64,000 bases of DNA from Exobasidium rhododendri (lineage: Eukaryota; Basidiomycota; Exobasidiomycetes; Exobasidiales; Exobasidiaceae). The notes beneath the pieces were generated by a model, which was not told the DNA's origin, made no database searches, and was given only the letters and a program-made list of their open reading frames with translations. The position numbers and the translations under genes were made by a program. Positions 31,129 to 42,900 of the stretch are shown in pieces. Position 1 is the stretch's first letter; every line of letters begins with the position of its first letter. Where the stretch lies: assembly GCA_026210745.1 (NCBI GenBank), contig CP110632.1, positions 620,001 through 684,000 on the forward strand. Direction: 5' to 3'.

Positions 31129-33222
31129 TCATGTGCCGGCTCGAATGTTCTGCAGTCCTCGTCGAAGGTAACACAGCTGATACGCTCGGCAAGAAAGTAC
31201 GTCGTGGAGTTTGGCCGGTCGTAGGGCGTCATCGTTTGCCAAGTACCACGCTTCTCTCCATCGAAAGTAGCAGTAATAATGGCCCGTGTTCAACTTGCCC
31301 TCATGAACTACGACGGTGAACAAGTCATAGAGGTACGATTCTGGATCGACATGAGGCAGTGCTTGATCTTCCTTTTGCGCATTGGTGCAGTACTCTCTCA
31401 GGTCGAAGATCAAAGGAAACTTGACTCTTGTTTCCAATTTGACGCCGACGTTATTATTGGAATTGTGATTATGCTCGAACCTCTTCAACTGGAAACACAA
31501 GACTGGTGGCAGTCGACATAGAGAAAGCTGCTTGACCGCCTGAGATCCTTGGCCACACTGAGTACAGGTATAATCGGAAGACGCCAACTTCTCCATCGAA
31601 CAGTATCTTCTCATACAGTCCACCAGTGTCTGTCCTTGTTCGTCGTCGACTCCACTGTTTTCACGGGCTAATCTTTCCTTTTTCTCCTTGTCTTCTTTTT
31701 CCTTTTGCTTTTTGTTCTTCTTCTTTGAATTGTCCGGGTGGTCAAGATCGAAGGCAGAAGACGACATATCCCTGGCTCGATTTGGACGGATGTCCAGCGA
31801 TAGATCCAAAAACGGGTCGTGAGTCGAGGACGTCCACCCGCATCGTTGGCAAGTAACGTCACTCTGTAGTACACCAGCAAATGTACGATGCACAACACAA
31901 GGACAGACAATGTCAGAGCTGAAGTTGAACACGTCCGCTTGATCGCCATCTTCACTTGAATTGCTGTTCGTTCCGCTTCGACTGGCAGTCAGGCCGTGCG
32001 CTTGGTCTCCATGCGGGTACATTGGCAGCCGACTGGAGCGAGTGCTTGGCTCTCTTCCCACAGCCATCAAGGCAGAGTGAACATTGTTCAGAGCAGTGAT
32101 AAAGAGCTCATGTGCGTCATGTTCTCCTGCACCTGTAGATACTTCAGTCGACTCTCTAGCTAGATAGATGCAGAAAAGGAAATTGGTGGGTGCAAAAGGT
32201 GCCACTTGAGGTTTCTCTGTGAAGAACTGCACACCTCTCAGAGTAGATCAGATCGGGGAAGCACTTTTTATCAAGACTGAAGCGATGCCTACTCACCTCT
32301 GTAAAGAGCTTGTCTAATTCGCATGCAAGGCAATTCTCCCGAGCGGGGCAAAGAGCAGCGTGATGTCGATCCGAGAGAAAATAATTGCGAAGAAGAGGGT
32401 TCTGCACGAAGGATTGCAAGATGACGTTCATAAAGCAGGACGCACCCAGGTTGTAGAGTCCACGAGGAGCTGTGTCGAGAGTAGTTTGGGTGGTTGTGTC
32501 AGGACGACTTTTATCATCTACATAATGACAAAATCTCTCTCTTTCTCACCTCTGCATATCGACAGACCTTCGTTCTTTCGGTCGCCTTGGGTGGTGCTCT
32601 CGGATGTCATTCTTTGACCAGTAGATTTTGTGGCCTTGGCTCGCTTTTGTAGTGTGACCTCTTGGAACTCAGGACTATACACGACATCGTCGCACGTCGA
32701 ACAGTACAGTGTGCCCTCATACAAGTCGAAGCCTGTGTAGTTATTTTGATGAGCTTCGCAGTAGATAGGATGTACAACATACCCCGACTTACCAATGACA
32801 TGTCTGGACTGCTTCAAATGTTGTCGCATGCAATCTCGCCTACTTTCCACATGAGAGAAGAAGCAAGCTGGCATGGCACATTGGAGGCAGATGAACGGCC
32901 GATGAAGGGACGACAGGCAGATCATGCAGGATGGATGAGGAAGGAGCTGTTTGTACAATTGATGATCAGCGACTCGGCCCGCTTCTCTCGCGATAATTCA
33001 AAGTCGAGAGCAGATACACACCTTCCTACGCTTGGCATCATTCTGCCTGTCCCTGAACATGCTGTCCCCATTCTCGTCCTCTTCCTCATCGTCTCGCTTC
33101 ACCTCCCCTCTCTTGATCTTTTTGCCCCATTCTAGCCCAAGGGCAAAGCGTTTCAGGTTCGACGTGGATGCTTCGAGGTGCGGGCAGCCTGCCGCTTTCC
33201 CTCCATTCTCTTTCGTTGTCAT
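31129..33222 (-). CDS. UBP8: UBP8/USP22-type ubiquitin protease of the SAGA complex
   Basis: Removes ubiquitin from histone H2B as part of the SAGA deubiquitinase module in the nucleus. Exons 33222-33022, 32946-32793, 32732-32550, 32469-32297 and 32226-31129 give 602 aa, all phases closing. The N-terminal ZnF-UBP starts with CPHLEAS (C13) and continues with CMIC, FICLQC, HLKQSRHVIG and LYCSTCDD. The peptidase domain has the catalytic Cys191 in GLYNLGASCFMN, zinc-binding CxxC pairs (TCQRCG, TCTQCG), the catalytic His553 in GHYYCYFR and NDD at 568-570. A Lys-rich insert lies between the two CxxC pairs. Length and domain order match Ubp8/USP22. It starts 322 bp from TRM6, back to back. Confidence 0.93.
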
Positions 33223-33544
33223 ATGTCTTTTGACGAGCTACGGGCAGCCCACTGTCGCGGAGGTCTTCGATGGGCGGATACGATGCTGTGTATGGCCGGA
33301 GTACTGTACCGCTCAGGTTTGGGCACCTCTGGAAGAATAGACAGGCATTGCAGCAAGCCACTAGTATGCACGGACGCTCACTGGAAACCACGTGTTCGAG
33401 GTAGCGACCAACTTTTTACCTTGAAAGGAAGCTCAAAATTTAGCCATGTCAAAGGAGGAAGAAGTGAGGTGTGTATTCTTCCTTTCACTGAGGACAAGAA
33501 TCCACCCCCACTCGCTTCTCTACTCTCTACCGTGACCGAAAGAT
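33223..33544. promoter_or_regulatory. Divergent promoter region UBP8/TRM6
   Basis: 322 bp between the two outward-facing start codons. It must hold both promoters. No specific element was identified. Confidence 0.5.
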
Positions 33545-35134
33545 ATGCTGGACGGTACTGATCCAGTGGCAGGGCCCAGCAACGGAGATCGACAAGCAGG
33601 CTTCACACCCCGAAACTTCCCTCGCAGTACCCCAACATCGGCCGTTCTTCGTCGACGCTTGACACACATCCCTGCTAAACAGCCAATCTTACTTCGGCTA
33701 CCTAGTGGAAAGCTCAAGTCGGTAGAGCTACATCCTGGCAAGACTGTTTTTCTAGGGAAGTTTGGAAACTTCAGGGCGGACGACATTATTGGACTGCCCT
33801 ACGGCTTGACGTACGAAATCGTTGCCCCGACCGTTGACTCCGCGTCGACTCCGAGTGAGTCAGCGCAGGAGAGTGTGAGTAAAGGGAATGGCAATGGGAA
33901 GGGAAAGGCAAGGACGAACAAGAAGAACGATCAAGTGGGTGAGCTGAAAGTTGTCATCAATCGGACGCTCTCTGAGTTGGAAGCAACTACGGCGACCAAT
34001 GAGAACATCAACGACAATCAGGAGGCCCAAACTATGACCTACCTTGACATTCGCGCTCTCAAGGAAGCTGGTCTCGAAGGACGTGACATCATTCAAAGGG
34101 AAGTAGAGAGCAATAGCTCGTTCCAACAGAGGACGTCATGGAGCCAGCAAAAATTCGTCATGCGTAAAGAGTCAAAACATTTGCAACTCTTCACACCAGT
34201 GCCGCCCTCGCTGACCAACGTCTTCACCTACTTTAATGAGAAGTTTGAAAAGGAGTCGGATAAATTGAGGGGACTACGGCCTGATTCGGTGGCTAGTATG
34301 CTGAGCTTGGTAGGCGTAGCACCTGGTGGGCGATACATCGTGGTGGACGGGGTGGGAGGAGCAATAGCCGGCGCCATGCTGGAAAGGATGGGAGGAGAAG
34401 GAAGGTTACTGGCACTCAACGATGCAGACTCCCCTCCAGCATTTGATCTAATGACTCAGATGAATCTGCCTCCCACCACGATCGACTCTGTACTCAAGAC
34501 GATTCATTGGGCCTGCACGGAGAAGAGCTGGCAGCCAAGTCTATCAGTGAATGAGTCGGACGAGACTACGCCTGCAGGCAAGCCGGCCAATGATCGAGAC
34601 AAGCAGCGATTCAGGAAGAGGAGAGCGCAATACAACGATCTGGAGCGAACAAGACAGGATCTATGGCAAGGGGAATTCGACGGTCTGATCATTGCAAGTC
34701 CGTACGAGTGTGTCTCGATCATCGAACGGCTGCTGCCTTATCTTGCCGGATCCAGTCACATTGTCGTCCATCATCCATACCTGCAGCCCTTGACGGAAGC
34801 ACATGCTCAACTGCGACTGTACCACTCTCTGATCGATGTGTCCATCACTGAACCGTTCCAGCGAAAGTATCAGGTCTTGCCGGGGAGGATGCATCCCGAG
34901 ATGAACACCTCCTCCACGGCAGGATATATCTTGCACGCCATTCGAGTCCTTACCGAGGAAGAGACCCGCGCTGCCTTGATCCCGAAAGAAGAGCAGCCAG
35001 CACACACGAGCAGCAGCAAGAAAGACGACGAAGAACCCCAAGGTAAGAGGCAACGTCTAGAGGAGGCAGACGACGTGACCACACCAGAAAACCAAGCAAC
35101 GGAGGATGGTGGTATGGACATTGCAGTAGACTAG
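33545..35134 (+). CDS. TRM6: TRM6/GCD10, non-catalytic subunit of tRNA m1A58 methyltransferase
   Basis: Forms a heterotetramer with catalytic TRM61 to methylate adenine 58 in tRNAs, including initiator tRNA, in the nucleus. Single exon, 529 aa. The N-terminal beta domain has ILLRLPSGKLKSVELHPGKTVFLGKFGNFRADDIIGLPYG, split here by a charged insert (about residues 110-140). The middle has DIRALKEAGLEGRDII and KFVMRKESKHLQLF. The Rossmann-like part has RPDSVASMLSLVGVAPGGRYIVVDGVGG followed by HWACTEKSW and DGLIIASPYE, with a C-terminal PGRMHPEMN motif. These match TRM6 and lack the catalytic methyl-donor site of TRM61, as expected. The C-terminus is disordered and acidic. Confidence 0.93.
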   Translation: MLDGTDPVAGPSNGDRQAGFTPRNFPRSTPTSAVLRRRLTHIPAKQPILLRLPSGKLKSVELHPGKTVFLGKFGNFRADDIIGLPYGLTYEIVAPTVDSASTPSESAQESVSKGNGNGKGKARTNKKNDQVGELKVVINRTLSELEATTATNENINDNQEAQTMTYLDIRALKEAGLEGRDIIQREVESNSSFQQRTSWSQQKFVMRKESKHLQLFTPVPPSLTNVFTYFNEKFEKESDKLRGLRPDSVASMLSLVGVAPGGRYIVVDGVGGAIAGAMLERMGGEGRLLALNDADSPPAFDLMTQMNLPPTTIDSVLKTIHWACTEKSWQPSLSVNESDETTPAGKPANDRDKQRFRKRRAQYNDLERTRQDLWQGEFDGLIIASPYECVSIIERLLPYLAGSSHIVVHHPYLQPLTEAHAQLRLYHSLIDVSITEPFQRKYQVLPGRMHPEMNTSSTAGYILHAIRVLTEEETRAALIPKEEQPAHTSSSKKDDEEPQGKRQRLEEADDVTTPENQATEDGGMDIAVD

Positions 35135-35286
35135 AATAGCAGCAAAAATTTGGATGAAGAGCATGTACATTTCATTTGCAATCTATAGAAGTTTGCATGA
35201 CCGAGTAGACAAGTGTGTAGATTGGGTAGCAGGCTGGGCGATTGGTGCCATAAAGTGCAGAGGAGAAGGCGGACTAGACTTCTTCT

Positions 35287-37525
35287 TCAGTCGCTGGATT
35301 GATTTCTTTTGAACCTCTTGACGCCTTCCTCGTCTGCAGCCACGTCCCCTCCTCGCTTCCTCATCAGACCCGATCGACCAAGCGTCGGGAAGGGTGTCTC
35401 TCCACTTTCCGAGGGTGAAGAAGGAGGGTCACAAATCTTCTTTCGACGATCATCTTGCGGCGACGCTAGCTTTGCCGGAGCGGGAGAGTAAGGCGAACTC
35501 TGGTGATCAGATGTCGGTGGGCTTGATGGTAAGATTCTTGCACCCACAAAGGCCGTAGAAGTGTCCCTGTGAGATGCCTCAGAGCTGATGGTCGACGACA
35601 ATCTAGCAGAAGACACGTAATCCCAGGCGCTTGTCGGGTACAAAGCGTCCGCAATATCTCCTGCGGGCAAGATTTCTCTGTTGCCTGTTGAATATTGCGC
35701 GTGGTCGACACTTTGGCCCTGAGTGGCTGTTCTTCCTCTACTATCGGTCCTATCTTGCTCTGAACTTGGTAGGAGAGGTGGACTCGGATCCGGACTTAGA
35801 CTTGCACTCCTTTCCGGCCTCTTTGTATGTCGACGTGGTCCGACTGCTTGCCAAGTGGGATCCACGTACCCTTCGTACCAAAGCGTCTTCAGGAAGAGCA
35901 AGTCGTACGGCGCCGCTTGACGTTTCATAGCTTCCTCTACGTCGACTCGAAGCTCTTCCCATCTCACCAGCTTGTCTCTTTCTTGACCACGTCTTCGCTC
36001 GCTCGTGACATGCGTCTGAAGTCTTATTGCTCGCTGAGCGATCCACCCTTCCGTCTCTGGCTTCTCCTCTTCGATCAATCTCAACGTCGCCTTGACCTCT
36101 TCGCTGTTTAGAGTGAACTTGAAGACTGGTAGTGTTTGGTCTAGCTCGCGCAGCGCATGTGCTTGCAACGGTCTGACCATGTCTTGCTCTTCTACAGAAG
36201 CAAACAAGACTTTCTCCTCGGTGAAAAGTGCAAAAGGCAGACGATCGACTTCCTGTCTGGCTGCGTCACTACAGCTGCGCATGTAAGACGATTTTCGATC
36301 CGTCTCTGCCTCTCGTAATTTACGCTCGAAGCGAGGTCGCATTGAAAGCCTTGCCAGTGGCGTTCTTTCGACGGGCGCTTCTTTTCTTTCTACATCGACT
36401 TCATCTTCTTCTGCACCTACCTCGTCGAAAGAAATCTCGTCGCAGTCGTCTTTGAGCTTCATCGGCTCACAGTGATCCATTCTTTCCTCGATTGCAAACC
36501 ATTTTTGAATGTCATTGATCACCAGCTCTCCATTCCGTGGCAAGGTGATGTCATCTTTGATGGAGTCCAGAAATCCTCCTTTGCGTTTGGGATGACAGCC
36601 GCGCTCTAGTCGCGGTAACACATTGACAGCTCTATAATCTTTAGCACATGGACATGCCATCTCTTCGAAGTTTCTCTTGAGGTTCAGATTGATGCACACG
36701 GCAGCCTTTAGCTCGGCTTGGAGATTTTCGGAGGCTTTCTGCTGTTCTTCTGTGCTCTTGTGTTTAGATTGCATCATGCTAAAGGTAGCAAGAAACAATA
36801 CCGGTAAGGATCGCCACTTCTCTTATCAGTTTGTACTACTATTACACTCACAACACAGACGCATCTAAGCTCTCAATCTCAAAAGGTTCCGCGAGCGCCA
36901 ATCTGTCTGCCACTGTGTCCAACAGAGCTTGAGACGACTGAACACTCGGTCGTGCCTTCATAACGCTCCAATTTTCCAGAGTACTGATACAGGTACTGTA
37001 ATTTGTACGCCTAATTCTTCCGTCGAGGCCCCAATCTGTGACAGTAACGTCTAAGTGGTGAAAATGCCAAGAGGAGGATGAATGCTCTCGAAAGTACTGA
37101 AATACGTACCATCTTCAATAATTTCCTCTTGGTCTTCAACGGCCCCGCTACAGCTCATGTCCATTCCGTCCGGTTTTGCATCTCTTTCTGCATATAAAGT
37201 GAGATCAAGCAGAAGTTGTGGCGAAAGACCTTGGCAAAGTACGGTCAAGTCTGGTGGCAGTTGGATGTGCTCTATAGTCACATGAAGTGCACCGTAGCAC
37301 TTCAACCTGGATATGCAATCTTTGACTGTAAATAGCTGTGTATCAGCATCGGAGAAGGAAGGGCACAGGCATACCACGAATCAGTGATCTCTCGGTCTAG
37401 TATGACAGGTATCCCACTCAATGCAGCAGCAACGATGATCTCAAAAGTCAGTAGAATCACACGAATTATCCTCAGCTTACCGGTATATTGAAATTCGCTC
37501 TTCTCAGTGGCTGTGGTAAGCTCAT
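35287..37525 (-). CDS. Unknown nuclear-type protein, five exons
   Basis: Exons 37525-37481, 37439-37375, 37306-37110, 37050-36852 and 36778-35287 close in phase to 665 aa starting MSLPQPLRRANFNIP. The N-terminal 170 residues look folded (IPVILDREITDSWLKCYGALHVTIEHIQLPPDL, shown here only in part as IPVILDREI and LKCYGALHV). The middle has charged helices, a CPCAKDYR..C pair of cysteines and long Glu/Arg-rich helices. The last 150 residues are disordered, Ser/Pro-rich and end with a basic KRFKRNQSSD patch that could be a nuclear signal. I do not recognise the family. The absence of a signal peptide or membrane span and the basic C-terminus suggest a nuclear scaffold or chromosome-associated protein; this is inference. 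The second intron is the least certain boundary. Confidence 0.7.
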
Positions 37526-38162
37526 AGTAGGAAGTGGAAGTTATGGGAGCTTATGCAGACACTTTCAGGATGAGTACCGCCTGTCGAGGCTATGAAAGAA
37601 GGGGGCAGATAGATGAGGGGAGGAGTCGTAATGCAAAGCTCATAATGCGCACAGTTTACTTTCTAGACGCGCACTGACTCTGCCCTTTTGCACGACTGGC
37701 CATGTGGCTGGGAGGGCGTCGGACGCTAAAATCGCGCCTTAGCCTGGTATTGCTGGGAAGTGGGCGTTGAATTAGTAGTAATAACGAGGATGACGACGGC
37801 AATTCCAAGGGCAAGGCGAGGCATACAGCGAGCATCTTCCGAATCGTTGGACGCCCTGCACAGCACCACCAAAAGGGCACCTCTTCTGGGAGATCTGGAA
37901 GAGATAGCACAGGGCAGTGTTGCGCGAGGGGTGGCGAGAGGCTACGTAGAGAGGAGAATATGTATGCGAATTCAAAGCACCCTCCCTTTCTCTCCCCACT
38001 CCTTCACCACCTTTGTTGAAGTGATCAACAATCATTGTGTCATTCTGAGCAGGTCTCAAGACACCACCAAGCCATACGACTTACCGCAGGACGGTTTATC
38101 TAACCACTAATCTCATCTCAAGAAAGAGCATTCAAGCAGTCAAGCGTAACTTCGACGCACCG
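37526..38162. other. Region with a possible upstream exon of the next gene
   Basis: A plus-strand open frame from an ATG at 37790 to a GTATGC donor at 37961 can be spliced to an acceptor at 38051-38052 and stays in frame with the gene at 38163. Without transcripts I cannot decide whether it is used. The rest should contain the promoter of the minus-strand gene starting at 37525. Confidence 0.4.
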
Positions 38163-39854
38163 ATGACACATGATAATCTGACTCGAGTCGGTCGTCGTGG
38201 CGCGGCGCGGCAAACCTCTTCGAAGATGACGCTTCGAGGAGATCAAGGGCGAAAACATCATCATGAGTCGCTTCATAGTATATTTAGCAAGATGTATGGC
38301 GGAAGCAGGGCGGGCAAAGGCGCTGGCATATTTGAGAACGAGCAAGGAAGCTACGACTTTGATGAGGTAGCAGTCGATACCGACGGTCTACCATTGACAA
38401 GCAGTGACCTTCATCTGGCAGTCAAGATCTCTCAAAGCGGATCATTGCATCTACTTGAGGCTGAGAAGGAAGCGCAGAGAGAGCAATCAAGTGCCCTTTC
38501 GCTCTTATACGAGGCAGCTCAGGTTATGTACAGCTTGCCGAGTAAGCACAGCCAGGATCACGAGACGTTTGGCTATCAAAGTCATGTCTTGCTTCCATCT
38601 CACTCAGAAGATGGACTTTCCCCCATGGAGGAGCTCAACCTTCTTCGTCAAGGGGTAGCAAACATTGCAGAAGCCTTTGACTATGCCGATCCTTCGCGGA
38701 AAGGCCGACTCGCACGGAAGAGTACTTCGACGGCATCGAAGTCTGGATCTGCTGACTTCCGCTTACCTACTCTTAAGCGCAAGCCAGTGCCCGAATGTTC
38801 AGTGACAAGCAGCGTCAACACTTTGTCTTCTGAGTCTCACGATGTTGGAGAGGTTGACGAAGAAATCGAGCAACCGGAACAAAAGGAGGAACTCACCACA
38901 TTCGACTCCTCACTGAGCAAATCACAAGCCTCTAACGCAAAGAGTGCCTATCAAGCTCGAGCACTAAGAAGACTAGAAGTTCACGGAGTGACTTCCTCCT
39001 CCTCGGATGAAGCATCAGAAGAGGAGATTAATATCGCACAGTACTATATTGCCAAGCACCGTGCCAGTCGTAAGAATGAAGTGCAGTGCCTTCCACGCCG
39101 TAGTTCAAAGCGAGACAAAGCTGTGCGAAGGACGACGAGCATCCTGGACAACAAAGACGAGATGAAGAACTATCTCCTGAAATCGGGCAGTATGGCACAG
39201 TATCAGTGTAGAAGTAAGAATGACTTCGTAAAAGGGCTCAACGAGGCACACCGACACACTAGTGCTCCACCTGTCCCTACAATAAAGGCAGAGTTCCTTG
39301 CCCGAGAGCATGCGGAGGACAGCACCTGCGCTCGATCTAGCATGTCCAGCGAAGAAGGGGGAGAAGCAGATCAGAGCCTGCTTAGTCTGGCGATATCGGC
39401 CTTCCACCTCTCCTCTGATTCGATGCAGGATGGTGATACCTCGACGCCACCTTGCAGTGACGTCAACGACAGTCGCTCTAGTCGTGCTTCGACGTTGTCT
39501 ACCTCCCCTTCCTCAAGATCATCATCTCTCTATTTCACCAGTAGTGATGATGACAATCAAGAGCCAACCAGCAAGTCATCTTCTTCTCCGGCGGAATCTG
39601 ACCTCAAAGTTGCTCGGCTGGACTTCCAGCCAACACGACCAAAGCGACATCCAGGACGAGGAAAGGCAACGCTCGCCGTTGATCGAAGACAGAACGATGC
39701 TATCAAATCGTACAGCGGCCTTCCTTCGCCCTGCATCGTCGGACAAGGGGTCAACCTTCATACTGGTCTTACTCACCCGGATACCAGCTTAGACGTGACC
39801 CCAAGGCCTGGTGCTCTCGGCTTCGACCCCGACCTCTTTTGCCGACTCGAGTGA
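38163..39854 (+). CDS. Unknown disordered, serine-rich protein
   Basis: Single open exon of 563 aa from the ATG at 38163. Not recognised. The N-terminus is basic with a KHHHESLHSIFSKMYGG segment, then comes a short folded-looking part (DLHLAVKISQSGSLHLLEAEKEA and a helix SSALSLLYEAAQVMYSLPS), then long Ser-, Asp/Glu- and Arg-rich disordered sequence with many possible phosphorylation sites, and a short Pro/Asp end. No signal peptide or membrane span. The frame is open upstream as far as 38053 and could join an exon at 37790-37961, which would add 94 residues (657 aa in all). Its strand is opposite to both neighbours. Confidence 0.65.
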   Translation: MTHDNLTRVGRRGAARQTSSKMTLRGDQGRKHHHESLHSIFSKMYGGSRAGKGAGIFENEQGSYDFDEVAVDTDGLPLTSSDLHLAVKISQSGSLHLLEAEKEAQREQSSALSLLYEAAQVMYSLPSKHSQDHETFGYQSHVLLPSHSEDGLSPMEELNLLRQGVANIAEAFDYADPSRKGRLARKSTSTASKSGSADFRLPTLKRKPVPECSVTSSVNTLSSESHDVGEVDEEIEQPEQKEELTTFDSSLSKSQASNAKSAYQARALRRLEVHGVTSSSSDEASEEEINIAQYYIAKHRASRKNEVQCLPRRSSKRDKAVRRTTSILDNKDEMKNYLLKSGSMAQYQCRSKNDFVKGLNEAHRHTSAPPVPTIKAEFLAREHAEDSTCARSSMSSEEGGEADQSLLSLAISAFHLSSDSMQDGDTSTPPCSDVNDSRSSRASTLSTSPSSRSSSLYFTSSDDDNQEPTSKSSSSPAESDLKVARLDFQPTRPKRHPGRGKATLAVDRRQNDAIKSYSGLPSPCIVGQGVNLHTGLTHPDTSLDVTPRPGALGFDPDLFCRLE

Positions 39855-39940
39855 TGGGAAGGATGCCTGTAATATTACACGATTTGTCTATGAATACGAT
39901 GCGCTATGATATACACATGAGGGTGATGTTTGCCTTGGGT

Positions 39941-42900
39941 CTATTCGTTCTCGTACTCGTCGTCGTCGTCGTCGTCTTCCATGTCTGCGTCTGCTTCCTC
40001 TGTTGGTCTCATCGCCAGTGCTGACACGCGCCTCTGCGAAGGTCTGCTCTCTACTTCCACCTTCTTCCTTGCCTTTTCTTCTTCCACATTCAGTCCAAAG
40101 ACAAAAGCTAGCTCTTCCACGCTGAGAGTGTCATGGTGCCTAGTATCCGCTTCCTTGTCCGTTTGATCTCTCAGACGACGCTCAGCCATCTGCATCAAGG
40201 CAGGCTCTGATGTGATGTAGAAAGACCGGCCGTACCCACTCTCGTCAGCGCCAATCGCGCTGCCGCTTCCTTTTCTTTTCCCCCTCCTACAGCACTCACC
40301 TATAGTATTCTCCACCATCACACGAAAATAGGTTGTCTTTTCTGCTTTCTGGCCAATCCTGTTGATACGCCCTAATGCTTGCTCTACCAGTGAAGCGTCC
40401 AACGTAGGTTCTAGTAGATAGCCGACACTTGCGTTGTTCAGCGTCAGGCCAGCAGCACCCTCGCCCATCCTCATCGGCACGAGTATGATTCGGACTTGCT
40501 CATCGTTCTTGAACTCTTGCAGTGCCCTAGACTGACCTTTGCCACTGAATGCGACACTCAAGAGTGGTTCCGGCGATAGGTTGTTCAGTGCTTCCGTCAG
40601 AAAGTCGAGGTGGGTAGACCACGCGGAGAAGATGACAATCTTACAGGTCGGATCCTTCTCGAGCTGCACTCGGATGTGTCTGATCAGCCCACTGATCTTG
40701 ATGCCATACTCGTTCACGTCGTCGGATTCGTCGGAAGCAGGTAGCACCTCGATGATGTCCTTCTTTTCAAAGGGCAGTCGACACATCGGGCAAGGTGTCT
40801 TCCCTCCCAGGCCAATCTTATTCACACAGGCAGTGAGACAGGTAAAGCAGGCAGAGTGCAGGCAGGGCAAGATACCTGGCACGTCAATCTCTTCCAAGCA
40901 TAGTAGACATCTGCTCTCCTGGCCTACTCTCTCGAGGCTTCCGTGGAGCGCGTCGAAGCCTTCCTTCAAGACCAGTCGAGCCCGCTCTTCTCCCAATTCT
41001 TCTCGAATACGGTTCTCGAGGTAGTTGGCTTCACCTTGCAGTCGATTGATCTTGCCCTCCACTGTCGCAACCTCACGGCAGAGTGATTGCAGTTTCCTAC
41101 GAGGGCGGTAGTACCACGCTTTCTGCACACTTCTCTTGACGTTGCCTCGAAATCGGTTCTTTAGCAGGACTGCTTCGCTGGTACTCTGGCCAATCTCACC
41201 GTTCTCCACCTCCTCTTCTTCATCGCCTGCGTCAAGCAAGATAGGGTGATATCGCGGGTCTTGCATGTCGACAGTATGTGCTTCCACGACGTCCTTTTCA
41301 AAGAAAAGATTGGCGAGGCGCTCTGGATCATAGACAGCGTTGAAGCTCGTATCAGCAGCGCTGCTTGTAGTACTGCATATTATCTCCAGCCAGTGCAAAG
41401 CTTCGTCGTACCGCAGACTGACTGGCGCCTGTTCGCGGACAAGTCCCTCCGTCTTCACTTCCACCTCCTTCACTGGCTCTACTGCGCCTTGGCCGTCCTC
41501 GCGTTCACGGTGCCCATCTGATCTGATACTTGTCTCCTCGCCTTTGTCGCGATCTTGTACCTCTTCCTCTTCATGTTTCACCCCTTCCATTCTTCCCACT
41601 CCCTCCGCTTCCTCTTCCTTTTCCTCTCCCTCTTCCACCTCCATTTCCTCTCCCTCTACCGTCTTCCCCTCCTCCTCCCCCTCCCTACCCCTCTCTGCAA
41701 GGGATCGCGCCGCCTCTTCTTTCTGATAGAGCAAGCCCCTCTCGCATCCCTGCGCGGAATACCCTCTTGCCACCTCCAGCTTAGCCTTGTAGATCTTCCG
41801 TCGAAAGGTGATTATTCCCCCTTTCCACGCTCCTGCGACTGTCTCTTCCTTTCGGAACTTTTCACCTGCAGCAATCTTCAACAGCAGAACAATATACTCC
41901 ATCTGAGCGCTGTAGAGGTCACCCTGGTTGCGAAAGATCAAGTCAGCGAAGAGGTTGGCAAAGGTCGTGCGCTGTGAGCCGGGACCGCCGTACCCTAGAT
42001 CGCTCGCTAGTTGTGGATGAGAGATCAATTTTCTCAATGACAGGAATCGGTCTTGCTGCTTCTTGGATAGCCTTCTTCCCAGCCCCACGGCGTCTCGGAC
42101 CTTCTCCAACATCGCCTTGTACTCCCGATCGTACAGCGACTTCTCCAGTCCAGTCTTCTCTAGTAGCAACGACTGCATCGTGCTGGGAGGCAATCCCAAC
42201 TCGTTCTCAACGTGCTCTTTCCGATGCCGCCACATGATGCGCTTCAACAGGCTATGCGCTCGTCTGATGCCTTCTTCCTTTCCCGCCACAAACGGTATGG
42301 CAATCATCTCCTCGAACAGTCTCTTGCTTGCAAAGTCGGAATCAAGAAAAGTCACCAACCCGTACATGTCTCGAATGGATGAATTGAACGGCGTCGATGT
42401 GATGATCCATCCATTCGTTCGCCAGAGACAATTGACCATCTCCGCTGCATTTCCGTTACTCGTCGAGACGAGCTGAGCTTCGTCTAGCATAATGCGCCAC
42501 CAGTGGATGTCCAAGAGAGGCGAGATGGCCTTTTTGGAACGCTTTGAGATCTGCAATTCACTTCGAAGGTCTTCGTATGTGGCCAGCACAATGCTCGCCT
42601 GATCTTCGCTGGCCAGCACCTCCTTTGCTCTTCCTCGTATCGTTTGTCGATCGTCGTTTGCCGTCCATGGAATGGTGACGCCTCTCTGGAATCGCAGCAC
42701 AATTCCTGGCTGGTCTTCTGCCGAGCGTATACCCAAGTGCTTGCTGATCTCGGAGTACCATTGATGGACCAAGCTGGCAGGCACGACGAGAAGTGTCGAC
42801 CTTGCGCAGAACGGCTTATGATCGTCGTTCATCTTCGAAGTTAGCTGTGCAGATCTGGATCGATCCACATACGATGACGTCCGCTGGTGCTTCTCAATGA

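Noticed and set aside
32662-33135. Plus-strand ORF of 157 codons
   Set aside because: Antisense to UBP8 exons 1 to 3, which encode conserved zinc-finger residues.
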